From assembly GCA_017513195.1 (NCBI GenBank), contig JAFXGM010000005.1, forward strand, positions 46,704-110,703: a DNA stretch of 64,000 nucleotides, read 5' to 3'. The position numbers and the translations under genes are program-made. This document shows positions 26,301 through 34,814 of the stretch, in pieces (position 1 is the stretch's first letter; each line of letters begins with the position of its first letter). A model generated the notes under the pieces. That model was not told where the DNA came from. It was given only the letters and a program-made list of their open reading frames with translations, and did no database searches. The DNA is from Clostridia bacterium (GTDB lineage Bacteria; Bacillota; Clostridia; Oscillospirales; Acutalibacteraceae).

Positions 26301-26334
26301 TTTTGTAACCTTTTGGGGCTTAAAGGTTACAAAA
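26301..26334. promoter_or_regulatory. Perfect 13-bp palindrome TTTTGTAACCTTT, candidate operator
   Basis: Arms TTTTGTAACCTTT (26301-26313) and AAAGGTTACAAAA (26322-26334) around an 8-nt GC-rich loop, with further TTGTAAC copies at 26293 and 26345. It is not followed by a T-run, so a protein site is more likely than a terminator. It lies between the EF-G-like gene and the secreted-protein gene. Confidence 0.5.
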
Positions 26335-26423
26335 TTGAAAACATTTGTAACCAAATTGTTCCTTATTTTTTTTGAAGTTATATGTATAATATAATACATA
26401 AACTGTGAAAGGAGTTGTAAGTG

Positions 26424-27011
26424 ATGAAAAAGATTTTAAGTATCGCCTTGTGCGTGATTGTGTTAGTGGCCTTATCATCTCTTGTTGCTCCTTCTGCAAG
26501 CGAAACTACTAAAGTTTCGGCTGCTACCGCTAATGAGGTTGCAACAAACCCATTGGAAACTCGTTTTCTAAACATGCTAAACCGCAACTTTGTTTACAAT
26601 GGCGACTTTGATAGCGCCGACACCATTATCAATAATGCGTCGCTGGCACTTCTTGATTTGCGCGACAGCACAAACGAGGATTACATTGCCGACGCTTACG
26701 TAAAAAGCTTTGTTAAAGATATGTATGGCATTGAAATTGCCGATATGTCGGGTCTTAACGCAGAGTTTCCTCAGATTGACGGCTTCCTGTACGTTGTTCC
26801 CCGTGGCTATACCAGTTATAACCACACCATAGTTTCAATAGAAGAGAACGAAGACGGCAGTTTCACAGTTGTAAGTGATGCAATAATCAAAGGTCACGAC
26901 GCTGCAGGCAAATCACAAAAGGTTGTTTCACTTTTTGTAAAGAACAGTGATTCAGCATTTGGCTATAATATGATTTACAGCAATATAATTGCGAATTCTA
27001 CCGATATTTAA
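26424..27011 (+). CDS. Secreted protein of unknown function
   Basis: A 195-residue protein. A clear signal peptide (KKILSIALCVIVLVALSSLV, cleavage likely near the ASETT or VSA region) is followed by a short low-complexity linker and a mature domain of about 155 residues. The domain contains NMLNRNFVYNGDFDSADTII, SFVKDMYGIEIADMSGLNAE and GSFTVVSDAIIKGHD. No Cys or known catalytic motif is visible and I do not recognise the family. Start ATG 26424 lies 9 nt after AAAGGAG; a GTG just before it is possible. It is monocistronic and ends in a terminator. Confidence 0.8.
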   Translation: MKKILSIALCVIVLVALSSLVAPSASETTKVSAATANEVATNPLETRFLNMLNRNFVYNGDFDSADTIINNASLALLDLRDSTNEDYIADAYVKSFVKDMYGIEIADMSGLNAEFPQIDGFLYVVPRGYTSYNHTIVSIEENEDGSFTVVSDAIIKGHDAAGKSQKVVSLFVKNSDSAFGYNMIYSNIIANSTDI

Positions 27012-27018
27012 TGAATTT

Positions 27019-27049
27019 ACGGGCAAATTAAATTTGTCCGTATTTTTTT
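27019..27049 (+). terminator. Terminator of secreted-protein gene
   Basis: Stem ACGGGCAAATT / AATTTGTCCGT (with a G-T pair) followed by TATTTTTTT. Confidence 0.85.
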
Positions 27050-27060
27050 GAAAATTTTTC

Positions 27061-27089
27061 TTGACAAATTGCCTCATAGAATATATAAT
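27061..27089 (+). promoter_or_regulatory. Consensus promoter of tRNA-Met/tRNA-Glu
   Basis: TTGACA (27061-27066), 17-bp spacer, TATAAT (27084-27089), 31 bp before tRNA-Met. Confidence 0.88.
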
Positions 27090-27119
27090 GTTTTGGCACG
27101 GTAAAAAACTGAGACATAT

Positions 27120-27196
27120 GGCTGTATAGCTCAGTTGGCTAGAGCATGCGGTTCATACCCGCAGTGTCATTGGTTCGAATCCAATTACAGCCACCA
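27120..27196 (+). tRNA. tRNA-Met (CAT)
   Basis: Full cloverleaf: acceptor GGCTGTA pairs with TACAGCC, anticodon stem GCGGT around CAT, T-loop GGTTCGAATCC, encoded CCA. The acceptor starts with a paired G-C, so it is an elongator rather than an initiator; a tRNA-Ile with modified CAT cannot be fully excluded. Confidence 0.92.
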
Positions 27197-27200
27197 ATTC

Positions 27201-27276
27201 GGCCCGTTGGTCAAGAGGCCTAAGACACCGCCCTTTCACGGCGGTAACACGAGTTCGAATCTCGTACGGGTCACCA
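27201..27276 (+). tRNA. tRNA-Glu (TTC)
   Basis: Acceptor GGCCCGT pairs with ACGGGTC; anticodon loop CTTTCAC in a CCGCC/GGCGG stem gives TTC; T-arm ACGAGTTCGAATCTCGT; CCA encoded. Four bases separate it from tRNA-Met and both share a promoter. Confidence 0.95.
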
Positions 27277-27312
27277 AAAAAGCAGATACCCTTTGGGGTG
27301 TCTGCTTTTTTC
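27276..27312 (+). terminator. Terminator of tRNA pair
   Basis: Stem AAAAAAGCAGATACCC / GGGTGTCTGCTTTTTT directly after tRNA-Glu, continuing as TCTTTT. Confidence 0.9.
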
Positions 27313-27552
27313 TTTTATTTTGAGTACGAGATTTGAAAAGCACGGTTGGCGAAAGACAATTCTAAATGTCCGGTGGACATTTAGAAAGTGCGGGTGCTTG
27401 GTCTTCGGCGTTGCCGTCGAGCGAATCGGACTTGTGCAACAATGAGAATAAATAAAAGGCAGAACACCTATAAGGGTGTTCTTTTTATTTTTTTGCACGA
27501 GATTCGAAAAACACGGTTAGGCATATACCGATGACAAGAGTCTAGTAATTTT
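27313..27552. other. Gene-free stretch with tRNA-like T-arm remnants and hairpins
   Basis: About 240 bp without a convincing gene. It contains two degenerate direct repeats, ACGAGATTTGAAAAGCACGG (27326-27345) and ACGAGATTCGAAAAACACGG (27498-27517). Their first half resembles the reverse complement of the tRNA-Glu T-arm. Between them are a 25-bp palindrome (TCTAAATGTCC / GGACATTTAGA, about 27360-27384) and a terminator-like hairpin at 27461-27492 (AGAACACC / GGTGTTCT plus T-run). It may be a decayed integration site or tRNA duplication scar. Confidence 0.5.
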
Positions 27553-27582
27553 AAAAAAGCAAGGCAAAAAGCCTTGCTTTTT
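27553..27582 (-). terminator. Terminator of GH130/MATE/acetyltransferase operon
   Basis: Stem AAAAAAGCAAGGC / GCCTTGCTTTTT directly after the GH130 stop on the minus strand, with T-runs on both strands. Confidence 0.88.
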
Positions 27583-28590
27583 CTATTTTTCTTCCGTACA
27601 AAGTCCTATCAAATCATCTACATTAGCTGTTGCTAAACACTCTACCGTATCTGATGCACCGTAATAGATTTTTACTTCACCATTGTCCTCAAGTATCATA
27701 CCGCCGGGGAATATAACGTTTTGGCGTAGTCCCTCATCTACCTCATAATCGGTTTCAGGTGCTATGAGTGGCAGCTTGCTCATACCTATTACCTTTGACG
27801 GGTCCTCTAAATCAAGTAGCATAATTCCCGCACAGTAACGCTTTTTCCAGGTCTCCTCCCAACCGTTTTTGCCACGTGTGTGGTCAATATCTACTGTATG
27901 AAAGGTTGTAAGCCAGCCCTTTTCGGTTTTTATAGGTGGTGCTGCAGGACCAATTTTATCATTAGCATAAGGCACGTGCTCTACACCCATAACAAGTTTG
28001 TTATTACCCCAAAATTTAAGATCGGGCGACTGCGCAAACCATATATCAAAACGGTCTACTCCACCGCGCGAATAAACAGGAAAAGGTCTTTCAAGACGTG
28101 TATATAATCCGTTTATCTTTTCGGGGAACAGTACCATATTTCGATTATCTGGTGCCGATATGCTCATAATCTCTAATCGCTCAAGATCGTGAATTATGCC
28201 CACGCCGCCGTGCACACCGTGTTTGGTGTCAACCGCAAAGCACATATGAAGCACTCCATCTATTACGGTAAGGCGAGGGTCATATATGCGTAAAATCTCA
28301 TCGGTTTCAATTGCCGACTGCGGTATAAACGGCTTGTCGCTTACTGTCCAATGAATGCCGTCGTCGCTTGTAGCAAGGCCTAAATCAATTCGTGATAAAG
28401 GCATAGTTCCGTAACCATTTGTACGAACGTCGTTACGAAAAACCATAATGTATTTACCGTCCCACTTTGTAATGCCCGCATTGTAGATACAGGTAGCCTC
28501 GTAGGGAATGTCTTTCATAGAAAGAATTGGGTTGCCCTCGTACCGCTTGATGACGGGCGATGATTTAAGTTCGGGAAAAACCTTTGGCAC
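27583..28590 (-). CDS. GH130 beta-mannoside phosphorylase-type enzyme (second copy)
   Basis: A 335-residue GH130 protein, distinct from the one at 4635-5624. Signatures: YEGNPILSMKDIPYEATCIY at the N-terminus, YNAGITKWDGKYIMVFRND, LGLATSDDGIHW, RIYDPRLTVIDGVLHMCFAV, NMVLFPEKINGLYTRLERP and GPAAPPIKTEKGWLTTFHTV. This form resembles mannosyl-glucose or mannobiose phosphorylases. Start is GTG 28590, 7 nt after AAAGGAG. It is the third gene of an operon behind an acetyltransferase and a MATE transporter. It likely yields mannose-1-phosphate in the cytoplasm; substrate linkage is not determined. Confidence 0.92.
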   Translation of the reverse strand: MPKVFPELKSSPVIKRYEGNPILSMKDIPYEATCIYNAGITKWDGKYIMVFRNDVRTNGYGTMPLSRIDLGLATSDDGIHWTVSDKPFIPQSAIETDEILRIYDPRLTVIDGVLHMCFAVDTKHGVHGGVGIIHDLERLEIMSISAPDNRNMVLFPEKINGLYTRLERPFPVYSRGGVDRFDIWFAQSPDLKFWGNNKLVMGVEHVPYANDKIGPAAPPIKTEKGWLTTFHTVDIDHTRGKNGWEETWKKRYCAGIMLLDLEDPSKVIGMSKLPLIAPETDYEVDEGLRQNVIFPGGMILEDNGEVKIYYGASDTVECLATANVDDLIGLCTEEK

Positions 28591-28611
28591 AATAAAACTC
28601 CTTTTTGTATA

Positions 28612-29982
28612 TTAAATATCCTTTGCTAAAACCTTATGACGCCGCCACATTCCTGACAAGAAGTATATCACACCGGGAACAGCAAATCCGTAGGGCGCTA
28701 GTCCATAGCCCAGCACAAAGCCGTAAAAGCCCCAATCAAAATATATGCCAAACAGCCAGCTTAGACCTATACGCAATATTACACCGTCTAAAAGTGCCAA
28801 CACCATAGAAAGTCTTGCGTTGCCAATGCCTTGTATAAGCGCACCCGTGCCGCGCATCATAGCGAGTGCCGGGAACATCCACAGTATTGCCTTTATAAAC
28901 GTTGACGACATTTCGTGAACGGCAGTATCGTTAGAAAACAGCATAAACATCTGCTTACCAAAGAATATGTAAAGTGCTATAAACACAACCGTCCAAATGC
29001 CTGAGAAAATCCAAGCACTATAAACCACTCGTTTGGCGCGGTCTTGCCTTTCGGCACCAATGTTTTGACTTACCATCGGCATAGCCGCGTGGTGTATGCC
29101 CTGAGAAATCTTGTTGATAATATCGTCAATCTTAACCCCTGCACTAAACGTAGCCGAGGCAACAACACCAACACTGTTTATCATAGAGTTTACAAACAGC
29201 ATTGAAATGTTTATACAACCCGATTGTATAGCCATTGGCGTACCGATTGACGCCATCATTTTGGCATACTGTCGGTTTATTTTAAAGCTATTACGCTCAA
29301 AGTCAAAACCAAATGACTCTTTGCGTTTGTAAAGATAAAAAAGCGAAAACACAAAAGATACTGCTTGTCCAATAATTGTAGCGTACGCGGCACCTGCTAC
29401 ACCCCAACCTAAAAGACCGGTGAACAATAAATCGAGCACCAAATTTACAACAGACGCAATAGCAATAAACAAAAACGGTCTTTTTGAATCGCCCATACCG
29501 CGCAGTACTGCCGATACCATATTATAGCCAGCAGTAAAAACAAGGCCTGCCGCACATATTATCATATATTGCATTGCCATATCATAAGACTCTTTTGGTA
29601 TGTTCATAACGTCTAAAATAACACTACGAAGCACCAAAATTATAGCCGATAACGCAACCGCCAAAATAAGAACAAGGCTAAAAAGTGTGCCTATGATATT
29701 GTTTGTTTCTTTTTTCTTGCCTGCACCAAGTGCCTGAGCCAAAAGCACCTGCCCCGCGTTAGAAAAGCCAAGGCATACCATAGTAGCAAAGTTTACAATC
29801 TGACTGCTCTGCCCTACCGCCGAAATGCCGGCAGTACCAACGTATTCTCCAACAATTATCATATCTATTGTGCTGTAAAGCACCTGCATAGCATTTGACA
29901 GCATAAACGGCAGCATAAAAAAGAACATCTGCCGCATTATTGGCCCTTTTGTAAAATCCTTCGAAATTGTCCTGCTAGACAC
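28612..29982 (-). CDS. MATE-family efflux transporter
   Basis: A 456-residue protein with twelve membrane helices arranged as two homologous halves. It has the MATE start TKGPIMRQMFFFMLPFMLSN and the loop VGEYVGTAGISAVGQSSQIV after helix 2. MATE proteins export drugs or metabolites using Na+ or H+. The start is GTG 29982, 3 nt after the acetyltransferase stop; the ribosome site (AGAGATG) is modest. A GH130 gene follows after 21 nt. The pairing with sugar enzymes may be coincidental, or the protein may export a modified sugar or compound. Confidence 0.92.
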   Translation of the reverse strand: MSSRTISKDFTKGPIMRQMFFFMLPFMLSNAMQVLYSTIDMIIVGEYVGTAGISAVGQSSQIVNFATMVCLGFSNAGQVLLAQALGAGKKKETNNIIGTLFSLVLILAVALSAIILVLRSVILDVMNIPKESYDMAMQYMIICAAGLVFTAGYNMVSAVLRGMGDSKRPFLFIAIASVVNLVLDLLFTGLLGWGVAGAAYATIIGQAVSFVFSLFYLYKRKESFGFDFERNSFKINRQYAKMMASIGTPMAIQSGCINISMLFVNSMINSVGVVASATFSAGVKIDDIINKISQGIHHAAMPMVSQNIGAERQDRAKRVVYSAWIFSGIWTVVFIALYIFFGKQMFMLFSNDTAVHEMSSTFIKAILWMFPALAMMRGTGALIQGIGNARLSMVLALLDGVILRIGLSWLFGIYFDWGFYGFVLGYGLAPYGFAVPGVIYFLSGMWRRHKVLAKDI

Positions 29983-29985
29983 CTA

Positions 29986-30558
29986 TTATTTCATCTCTTC
30001 TTCTGTTAATTTGCGGTAAACCTTACAAGGATTGCCAAAGGCCATAACCCCTTCGGAAACATCCTTGGTAACAACACTGCCCGCACCTATTATAACGTTA
30101 TTGCCAATAGTAACGCCCGGCATTACGCGAACCCCTGCGCCAATCCAAACGTTATCGCCCACCGTAATGGGCTTTGCATATTCTATACCGGCGTTACGCT
30201 GACTAACGCTTACGGGGTGGCCCGCAGTATAAAAGCCACAGTCGGGCGCAATAAATACGTTGTTTCCAAAACGCACCTTAGCACCATCAAGTATTACGCA
30301 ATTATGATTGGCAAAAAAATTATCACCCACACTTACGTTATATCCGTAATCGCACCAAAACGGAGATAGCACCATTGTGTTTTGTCCGTGTGAGCCTAAA
30401 ATATCATCAAGCAGTTTTGATTTGTTTTCAAAATCTGCAGGAGGTAACCGATTATATTCGTGACATTTTTGCTTGCAAGACATTATTTCAATTCCTAATT
30501 CCTTATCATAATTAGGATTATAAAGCTGCCCTGCATCGCGTTTTTGTTTTTCGGTCAT
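29986..30558 (-). CDS. Maltose/galactoside O-acetyltransferase-type hexapeptide transferase
   Basis: A 190-residue left-handed beta-helix acetyltransferase. The N-terminal mac domain (KRDAGQLYNPNYDKEL) is followed by hexapeptide turns (FWCDYGYNVSVGDNFFANHN, VRFGNNVFIAPDCGFYTAGH with the catalytic His, GDNVWIGAGVRVMPGVTIGN). It transfers acetyl from acetyl-CoA to a sugar hydroxyl, which can make the sugar exportable. ATG 30558 follows GGCGGTGAT. First gene of an operon with a MATE exporter and GH130. Confidence 0.92.
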   Translation of the reverse strand: MTEKQKRDAGQLYNPNYDKELGIEIMSCKQKCHEYNRLPPADFENKSKLLDDILGSHGQNTMVLSPFWCDYGYNVSVGDNFFANHNCVILDGAKVRFGNNVFIAPDCGFYTAGHPVSVSQRNAGIEYAKPITVGDNVWIGAGVRVMPGVTIGNNVIIGAGSVVTKDVSEGVMAFGNPCKVYRKLTEEEMK

Positions 30559-30628
30559 AGTATCACCGCCAAAATTTCATTATCTACATTTTAACACATT
30601 AAAATAATATTTCAATATATAACCAATT

Positions 30629-30662
30629 AAAAAACCACAGTCTTTGATAAAACTGTGGTTTT
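30629..30662. terminator. Terminator after rubredoxin gene
   Basis: Stem AAAAACCACAGT / ACTGTGGTTTT with T-runs on both sides, 15 nt beyond the rubredoxin stop on the minus strand. Confidence 0.85.
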
Positions 30663-30676
30663 ACTTTAATTTTGCG

Positions 30677-30832
30677 TTATTCCTCGCTAAAATCGTCTTT
30701 ACCTACGCCGCAAAGCGGACATACAAAATCGTCAGGTAAATCTTCAAACTTTGTGCCTGCTGCAATACCGTTATCAGCATCGCCTAAATCCTCATCATAA
30801 ACCCAACCGCAAATGTTGCATACGTATTTCAT
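30677..30832 (-). CDS. Rubredoxin
   Basis: A 51-residue protein with the two iron knuckles [10 protein letters not shown] and [11 protein letters not shown], plus the conserved aromatic and Pro residues of rubredoxin. It is a one-electron carrier in the cytoplasm. ATG 30832 follows GGGAGG. It lies 20 nt downstream of the flavodiiron protein gene, which already has its own rubredoxin domain. The separate rubredoxin may relay electrons from an NADH:rubredoxin reductase to that enzyme or to a peroxidase. The gene is complete at normal family length (about 52). Confidence 0.95.
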   Translation of the reverse strand: MKYVCNICGWVYDEDLGDADNGIAAGTKFEDLPDDFVCPLCGVGKDDFSEE

Positions 30833-30852
30833 ATTGTTTTCCTCCCAAAAAT

Positions 30853-32643
30853 TTATTTTATTTCCTCAAAATCGGCGGCGCCGTGTTTGCAAAGCGGACA
30901 TACGATATCTTCGGGTAAGGTTTCACCCTCGTAAACATAGCCGCAAATCTTGCAAACAAAACCTTTAACGCCATCGGTTTGTGGTTTCGGTTTAACGTTT
31001 TCAAAGTAATAGCTGTACGTCATGGTTTCTTTGTCAGAAAGCACGCGCGCCTCGGTAATTTCGCAAATAAACATGCCGTGTGTGTCAAGGTCAACGTACT
31101 GGTCAACCTTAAGCGAAATAAACGAATTGATATGACGTGGCAAAAACACAAGTCCGTTATCGGAACGAAGCGGTTCACAATCTGCAAACTTATCAACGTT
31201 TCTGCCACTCTCAAAGCCAAATTTTTCAAACACAGCAAAAGGAGCATCGGTGTTTAACACATTTATATTCATTTTGCCTGTCTGCTTAATAATGTGGTGA
31301 GAGTAGTTTTCTTTATTTATGGTTACGGCAATCTTATTTGGTGTGTTTGTAACCTGTGTTACGGTGTTAACAATAAGACCATTGTCTTTTTTGCCGTCAT
31401 TGCAGGTTACAACGTAAAGACCGTAGCCAATGTTAAAGAGCGCCGAAAGGTCGTTTTTATTGGCAGTAGCATCTTGTTGAGCCAAATACTCCATACAAAG
31501 CTCATCGGCAAGGGCATTGAGCTGTTTGCCGCTTTCTTCATTAAGTGCCGACAAAATTTTAACCGTGTTTTCGGCAAAGGTAATGTTTTTACTTTTTTCA
31601 AACATTTCTTTCATAACCTTTGCGGCAAGCGGAGCCCAGGTACCATTTTCAATAAATGCTACGGTGCGGTTTTGAAAATTGCGCTCGGTAAGATGATTTA
31701 TGAACTCGCGCATAAAGGGGAATATTTCGGCGTTATAGGTAGTAGTAGCAAGCACCAATTTGCTATAACGGAATGCGTCCTCTACAGCCTCTGCCATATC
31801 ACAGCGCGCAAGGTCGTTTATAACAACCTTGGGGCATCCGTTTGCACGAAGCTTATCAGCAAGCTGATATACCGCCTTTTTAGTATTGCCGTAAACCGAG
31901 GTGTAGGCAATAACTATACCCTCTTCTTCTATCTGATAGCTTGACCATATATTATAAAGGTTAAGATAATAGCCAAGATTTTCGGTAAGCACCGGTCCGT
32001 GAAGCGGACAAATTTTTTCTATCTGGAGTGTAGCCGCTTTCTTAAGAAGCGCTTGCACCTGTGCGCCGTATTTGCCAACTATACCTATATAATAACGTCT
32101 TGCTTCGCACGCCCAGTCTTCGTCGGTGTCGGGGGTGCCAAATTTTCCAAAGCCATCGGCAGAGAACAAAACCTTGTCGGTACTGTCATAAGTGACAATA
32201 ACCTCGGGCCAGTGCACCATAGGCGCTGTTACAAAGGTAAGATTGTGTTTGCCAAGACTTAAAGCATCGCCCTCACCCACAATAAGACGGTTGTCGGTAA
32301 AATCGGTGCCAAAAAACTGCTGCATCATATTAAACGCTTTAGCAGACGATACTATAGTAGCATTGGGATATCGCTTAATAAAATTCACTATGTTCGCCGA
32401 GTGGTCAGGCTCCATATGCTGAATTATAAGATAGTCGGGAGCCTTATCACCCAAAGTGTTTTGAACGTTATCAAGCCACTCGTGTGTAAACGCGGCATCA
32501 ACCGTATCCATTACAGCGATTTTGTTATCTAATATAACATAGGAATTGTACGATATGCCGTTAGGAACAATATATTGACCTTCAAACAAATCTATCTTTT
32601 TATCGTTTACGCCTACGTATTTAATGTCGTTTGTAATAATCAA
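30853..32643 (-). CDS. Flavodiiron protein fused to flavin reductase and rubredoxin domains
   Basis: A 596-residue four-domain oxygen/NO reductase. The beta-lactamase-like diiron domain (1-250) has HMEPDHSAN, a VHWPEV His, the FSADGFG Asp and CPLHGP. A flavodoxin domain (about 255-390) opens with [15 protein letters not shown] flavin-reductase-like domain (about 400-550) has [22 protein letters not shown]-terminal rubredoxin (about 555-596) has [10 protein letters not shown] and CPLCKHG. Such fusions can pass electrons internally from NAD(P)H-type donors to the diiron site to reduce O2 to water. Start ATG 32643 after GGAGG. The rubredoxin gene follows. It marks an anaerobe coping with oxygen. 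Confidence 0.94.
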   Translation of the reverse strand: MIITNDIKYVGVNDKKIDLFEGQYIVPNGISYNSYVILDNKIAVMDTVDAAFTHEWLDNVQNTLGDKAPDYLIIQHMEPDHSANIVNFIKRYPNATIVSSAKAFNMMQQFFGTDFTDNRLIVGEGDALSLGKHNLTFVTAPMVHWPEVIVTYDSTDKVLFSADGFGKFGTPDTDEDWACEARRYYIGIVGKYGAQVQALLKKAATLQIEKICPLHGPVLTENLGYYLNLYNIWSSYQIEEEGIVIAYTSVYGNTKKAVYQLADKLRANGCPKVVINDLARCDMAEAVEDAFRYSKLVLATTTYNAEIFPFMREFINHLTERNFQNRTVAFIENGTWAPLAAKVMKEMFEKSKNITFAENTVKILSALNEESGKQLNALADELCMEYLAQQDATANKNDLSALFNIGYGLYVVTCNDGKKDNGLIVNTVTQVTNTPNKIAVTINKENYSHHIIKQTGKMNINVLNTDAPFAVFEKFGFESGRNVDKFADCEPLRSDNGLVFLPRHINSFISLKVDQYVDLDTHGMFICEITEARVLSDKETMTYSYYFENVKPKPQTDGVKGFVCKICGYVYEGETLPEDIVCPLCKHGAADFEEIK

Positions 32644-32695
32644 CCTATTTGCCTCCAGTTTTTGTGATTATTATATGCAGATTTTATACCGTTAA

Positions 32696-33280
32696 TCATT
32701 CGGTTCTAATAGTTATCTTTTCTATTATTGGTTGCTGTGCTGCAGGAATGGTTCCATTACCGTCGGTAGGGGTTGCCGACTCACAAATTTCGTCCACAAC
32801 ACTCATACCATCAACTACATAACCGAACGTAGCATAGTTTCCGTCAAGGAAGGTGCTATCCTCGTGCACAATAAAGAACTGTGAGCTAGCACTGTCGGGG
32901 TGGTCGGAGCGAGCCATAGATATAGCACCACGTATGTGCGAAAGCGGATTGTTGTGTCCGTTTGATGCAAACTCACCAACGATTGTCTTGCTTGAGCCAC
33001 CTGTTCCATTACCCTCCGGGTCACCGCCCTGCATCATAAAGCCCTCCATTATTCTGTGGAAGGTAAGACCATCATAAAAGCCCTCTTTGGCTAGCTGCAC
33101 AAAATTTTCGCAGGTAATGGGCGCACTTTCAAAATCAAGCTCTACCGTTACGGTGCCATAATCCTTTATTACAATATCAGCGTACGTTGTATCTGCGCCG
33201 CCACAGCCTGTAAGGCAGGCAAGCATTGCAACTACAACCATTATAATTATAATACTTTTGCTTTTAAAATTTTTAATCAT
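32696..33280 (-). CDS. Lipoprotein cyclophilin-type peptidyl-prolyl isomerase
   Basis: A 194-residue protein with a lipoprotein signal (hydrophobic helix, then LTGC at about 23-26) and a compact cyclophilin domain. The active-site region FYDGLTFHRIMEGFMMQGGD is present, along with GAISMARSDHPDSASSQFFI and DGNYATFGYVVDGM. It catalyses proline isomerisation, presumably helping extracellular proteins fold. It stands alone with its own promoter. Confidence 0.95.
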   Translation of the reverse strand: MIKNFKSKSIIIIMVVVAMLACLTGCGGADTTYADIVIKDYGTVTVELDFESAPITCENFVQLAKEGFYDGLTFHRIMEGFMMQGGDPEGNGTGGSSKTIVGEFASNGHNNPLSHIRGAISMARSDHPDSASSQFFIVHEDSTFLDGNYATFGYVVDGMSVVDEICESATPTDGNGTIPAAQQPIIEKITIRTE

Positions 33281-33330
33281 TTGTTCTGCTCCTTATAACT
33301 TTTGTTTTAGTAAAATCATTATTTTAATTG

Positions 33331-33359
33331 ATTATATCATACGATTTTTTTACAGTCAA
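33331..33359 (-). promoter_or_regulatory. Promoter of cyclophilin gene
   Basis: Minus strand TTGACT (33354-33359), 17-bp spacer, TATAAT (33331-33336). Confidence 0.78.
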
Positions 33360-33369
33360 CCGATAAAAT

Positions 33370-33393
33370 AAGTTCTCGCTTTTGCGAGAACTT
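33370..33393 (-). terminator. Terminator of cysteine desulfidase gene
   Basis: Stem AAGTTCTCGC / GCGAGAACTT with a TTTT/AAAA loop followed by ATTTTATC on the minus strand. Confidence 0.85.
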
Positions 33394-33407
33394 ATTTAAA
33401 GTGCTTA

Positions 33408-34679
33408 TTATTCTTTAAGCATTAGTCGCACAATCTCTTTGTCGGTCTGCTTCATACCAACCTTGCCTATGTAACCTACACAGCTGATAGTTTCGCCCGC
33501 ATCCTCTTTTAAAACGCCGGTAAATGCCTCGTAGGTTTTGTCACGCATTGCAAGTGCGTGCGCAAGCATTGCCGCGTCAAGCGCCGATGCTATTTTTGCA
33601 GCGCACGAGGTTTTGGCTCCATCGCAAATAACACCGGGAATATTAGCAAGCGTGTTATCGATGGTGTTTTTTATTTGTGTAACACTGCCACCTACTATAT
33701 ATGTAATAGACGCTCCCGCCGCGCAGGACGCTGATATTGCGCCGCAAAACGCCGACAACTTGCCTATAAACTCTTTTTGATAAACGGTAAGCAGTCCCGA
33801 AAAGACAAGCGCACGGTAAAGCTTTTCTTGTGGTATGGATTTTTCGCGTGCATAAACTATAACGGGAACGCTTGATGCAATGCCCTGATTGCCACTGCCC
33901 GAATTTATTATAACCGGCATGTCGCAGCCATCCATACGCGCCTCGCTTGCCGCTGCGGCATAAGCACGCATTCGTGTTACAACATCCTCTGGGTACGCAT
34001 CACGAATAACCCTGCCAATACCTACCCCATAGTCGCCTGCCATACCTTCATAGGCTATGTCCATATTGCATTGTATAACGCGGTCTAGTATTGGCTTTAC
34101 GAGCGATATATCCACCGTATCGGCAAATTCTTTTATGTTTTCAACACTAAGAGCCGAACGGTCGGCAACTGTGGGCTCGCCATCTATGGCATCGCTTTTA
34201 AATATTTCTTGATTATTTTTTGTAATTCGCACTATGTTTATATGGTCGTAACGCACCTCTACCGTAACGACGTCGCCATTTGCCCTTGCCTCAATTATAA
34301 AATGTAGCGGTATTTCGGAGTCGAGGTATTCTACAGTGCACTTTTTGTCTTGCAAAAATTGTTTTGCCGCGGCACGCGTATCGGGGGTTACTGCCTCTAA
34401 TACCTCCATAAGTCTGTGAGCATCACCGCCAAAAGCACCTAGCGCACAGGCTGGCTCAATGCCCGTAAGGCCTTCAGAATTGGGTATTGCCACACAGCGA
34501 ACGTTTTTAATAATATTGCCGCTGCAGTAAGCCACAATGCTTTCGGGGCTTGTACCCAAAACCTCGCGCGCACGCGCCGAAGCAAAGGCCAGCGCAATCG
34601 GCTCGGTACAGCCCATAGCAGGGATTAATTCTTCCTTTAAAATATTTAGGAAATCGGATGAGATTTTTTGTTCTAACAT
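33408..34679 (-). CDS. L-cysteine desulfidase / serine dehydratase alpha-type (CyuA family)
   Basis: A 423-residue member of the UPF0597/CyuA family, related to the alpha subunit of L-serine dehydratase. It shows ELIPAMGCTEPIALAFASA with the family's first Cys, NIIKNVRCVAIPNSEGLTG, INSGSGNQGIASSVPV, and the C-terminal GVICDGAKTSCAAKIASALD with Cys residues that would hold the [4Fe-4S] cluster. These enzymes degrade cysteine to pyruvate, ammonia and sulfide, mainly in anaerobes. ATG 34679 follows GGAGGAG. No cysteine transporter is adjacent. Serine as substrate remains possible. Confidence 0.88.
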   Translation of the reverse strand: MLEQKISSDFLNILKEELIPAMGCTEPIALAFASARAREVLGTSPESIVAYCSGNIIKNVRCVAIPNSEGLTGIEPACALGAFGGDAHRLMEVLEAVTPDTRAAAKQFLQDKKCTVEYLDSEIPLHFIIEARANGDVVTVEVRYDHINIVRITKNNQEIFKSDAIDGEPTVADRSALSVENIKEFADTVDISLVKPILDRVIQCNMDIAYEGMAGDYGVGIGRVIRDAYPEDVVTRMRAYAAAASEARMDGCDMPVIINSGSGNQGIASSVPVIVYAREKSIPQEKLYRALVFSGLLTVYQKEFIGKLSAFCGAISASCAAGASITYIVGGSVTQIKNTIDNTLANIPGVICDGAKTSCAAKIASALDAAMLAHALAMRDKTYEAFTGVLKEDAGETISCVGYIGKVGMKQTDKEIVRLMLKE

Positions 34680-34706
34680 ATTACTCCTCCAAAAATTTAT
34701 GTATGT

Positions 34707-34735
34707 ATCATATCATATTTTTGAATTTTTTTCAA
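34707..34735 (-). promoter_or_regulatory. Promoter of cysteine desulfidase gene
   Basis: Minus strand TTGAAA (34730-34735), 17-bp spacer, TATGAT (34707-34712). Confidence 0.6.
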
Positions 34736-34786
34736 TATTTGCACTCTTTTTGTCAACAAGTTTAGTTTTGTGAATATTAATTTTTC

Positions 34787-34814
34787 TTGACAAATCAAAC
34801 ATATGGTTTATAAT
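34787..34814 (+). promoter_or_regulatory. Promoter overlapping the left end of repeat element copy 2
   Basis: TTGACA (34787-34792), 16-bp spacer, TATAAT (34809-34814). The -10 is the first six bases of the repeat element, so transcripts would begin inside the element and run on into the Mn riboswitch. Confidence 0.68.

Noticed and set aside
27135-27323. Open frame across the two tRNA genes
   Set aside because: It is made of tRNA and terminator sequence; both cloverleaves are perfect.
31294-31944. 216-codon open frame opposite the flavodiiron gene
   Set aside because: It lies fully antisense to a well-supported gene, has no ribosome site and its residue pattern mirrors the other strand's codons.
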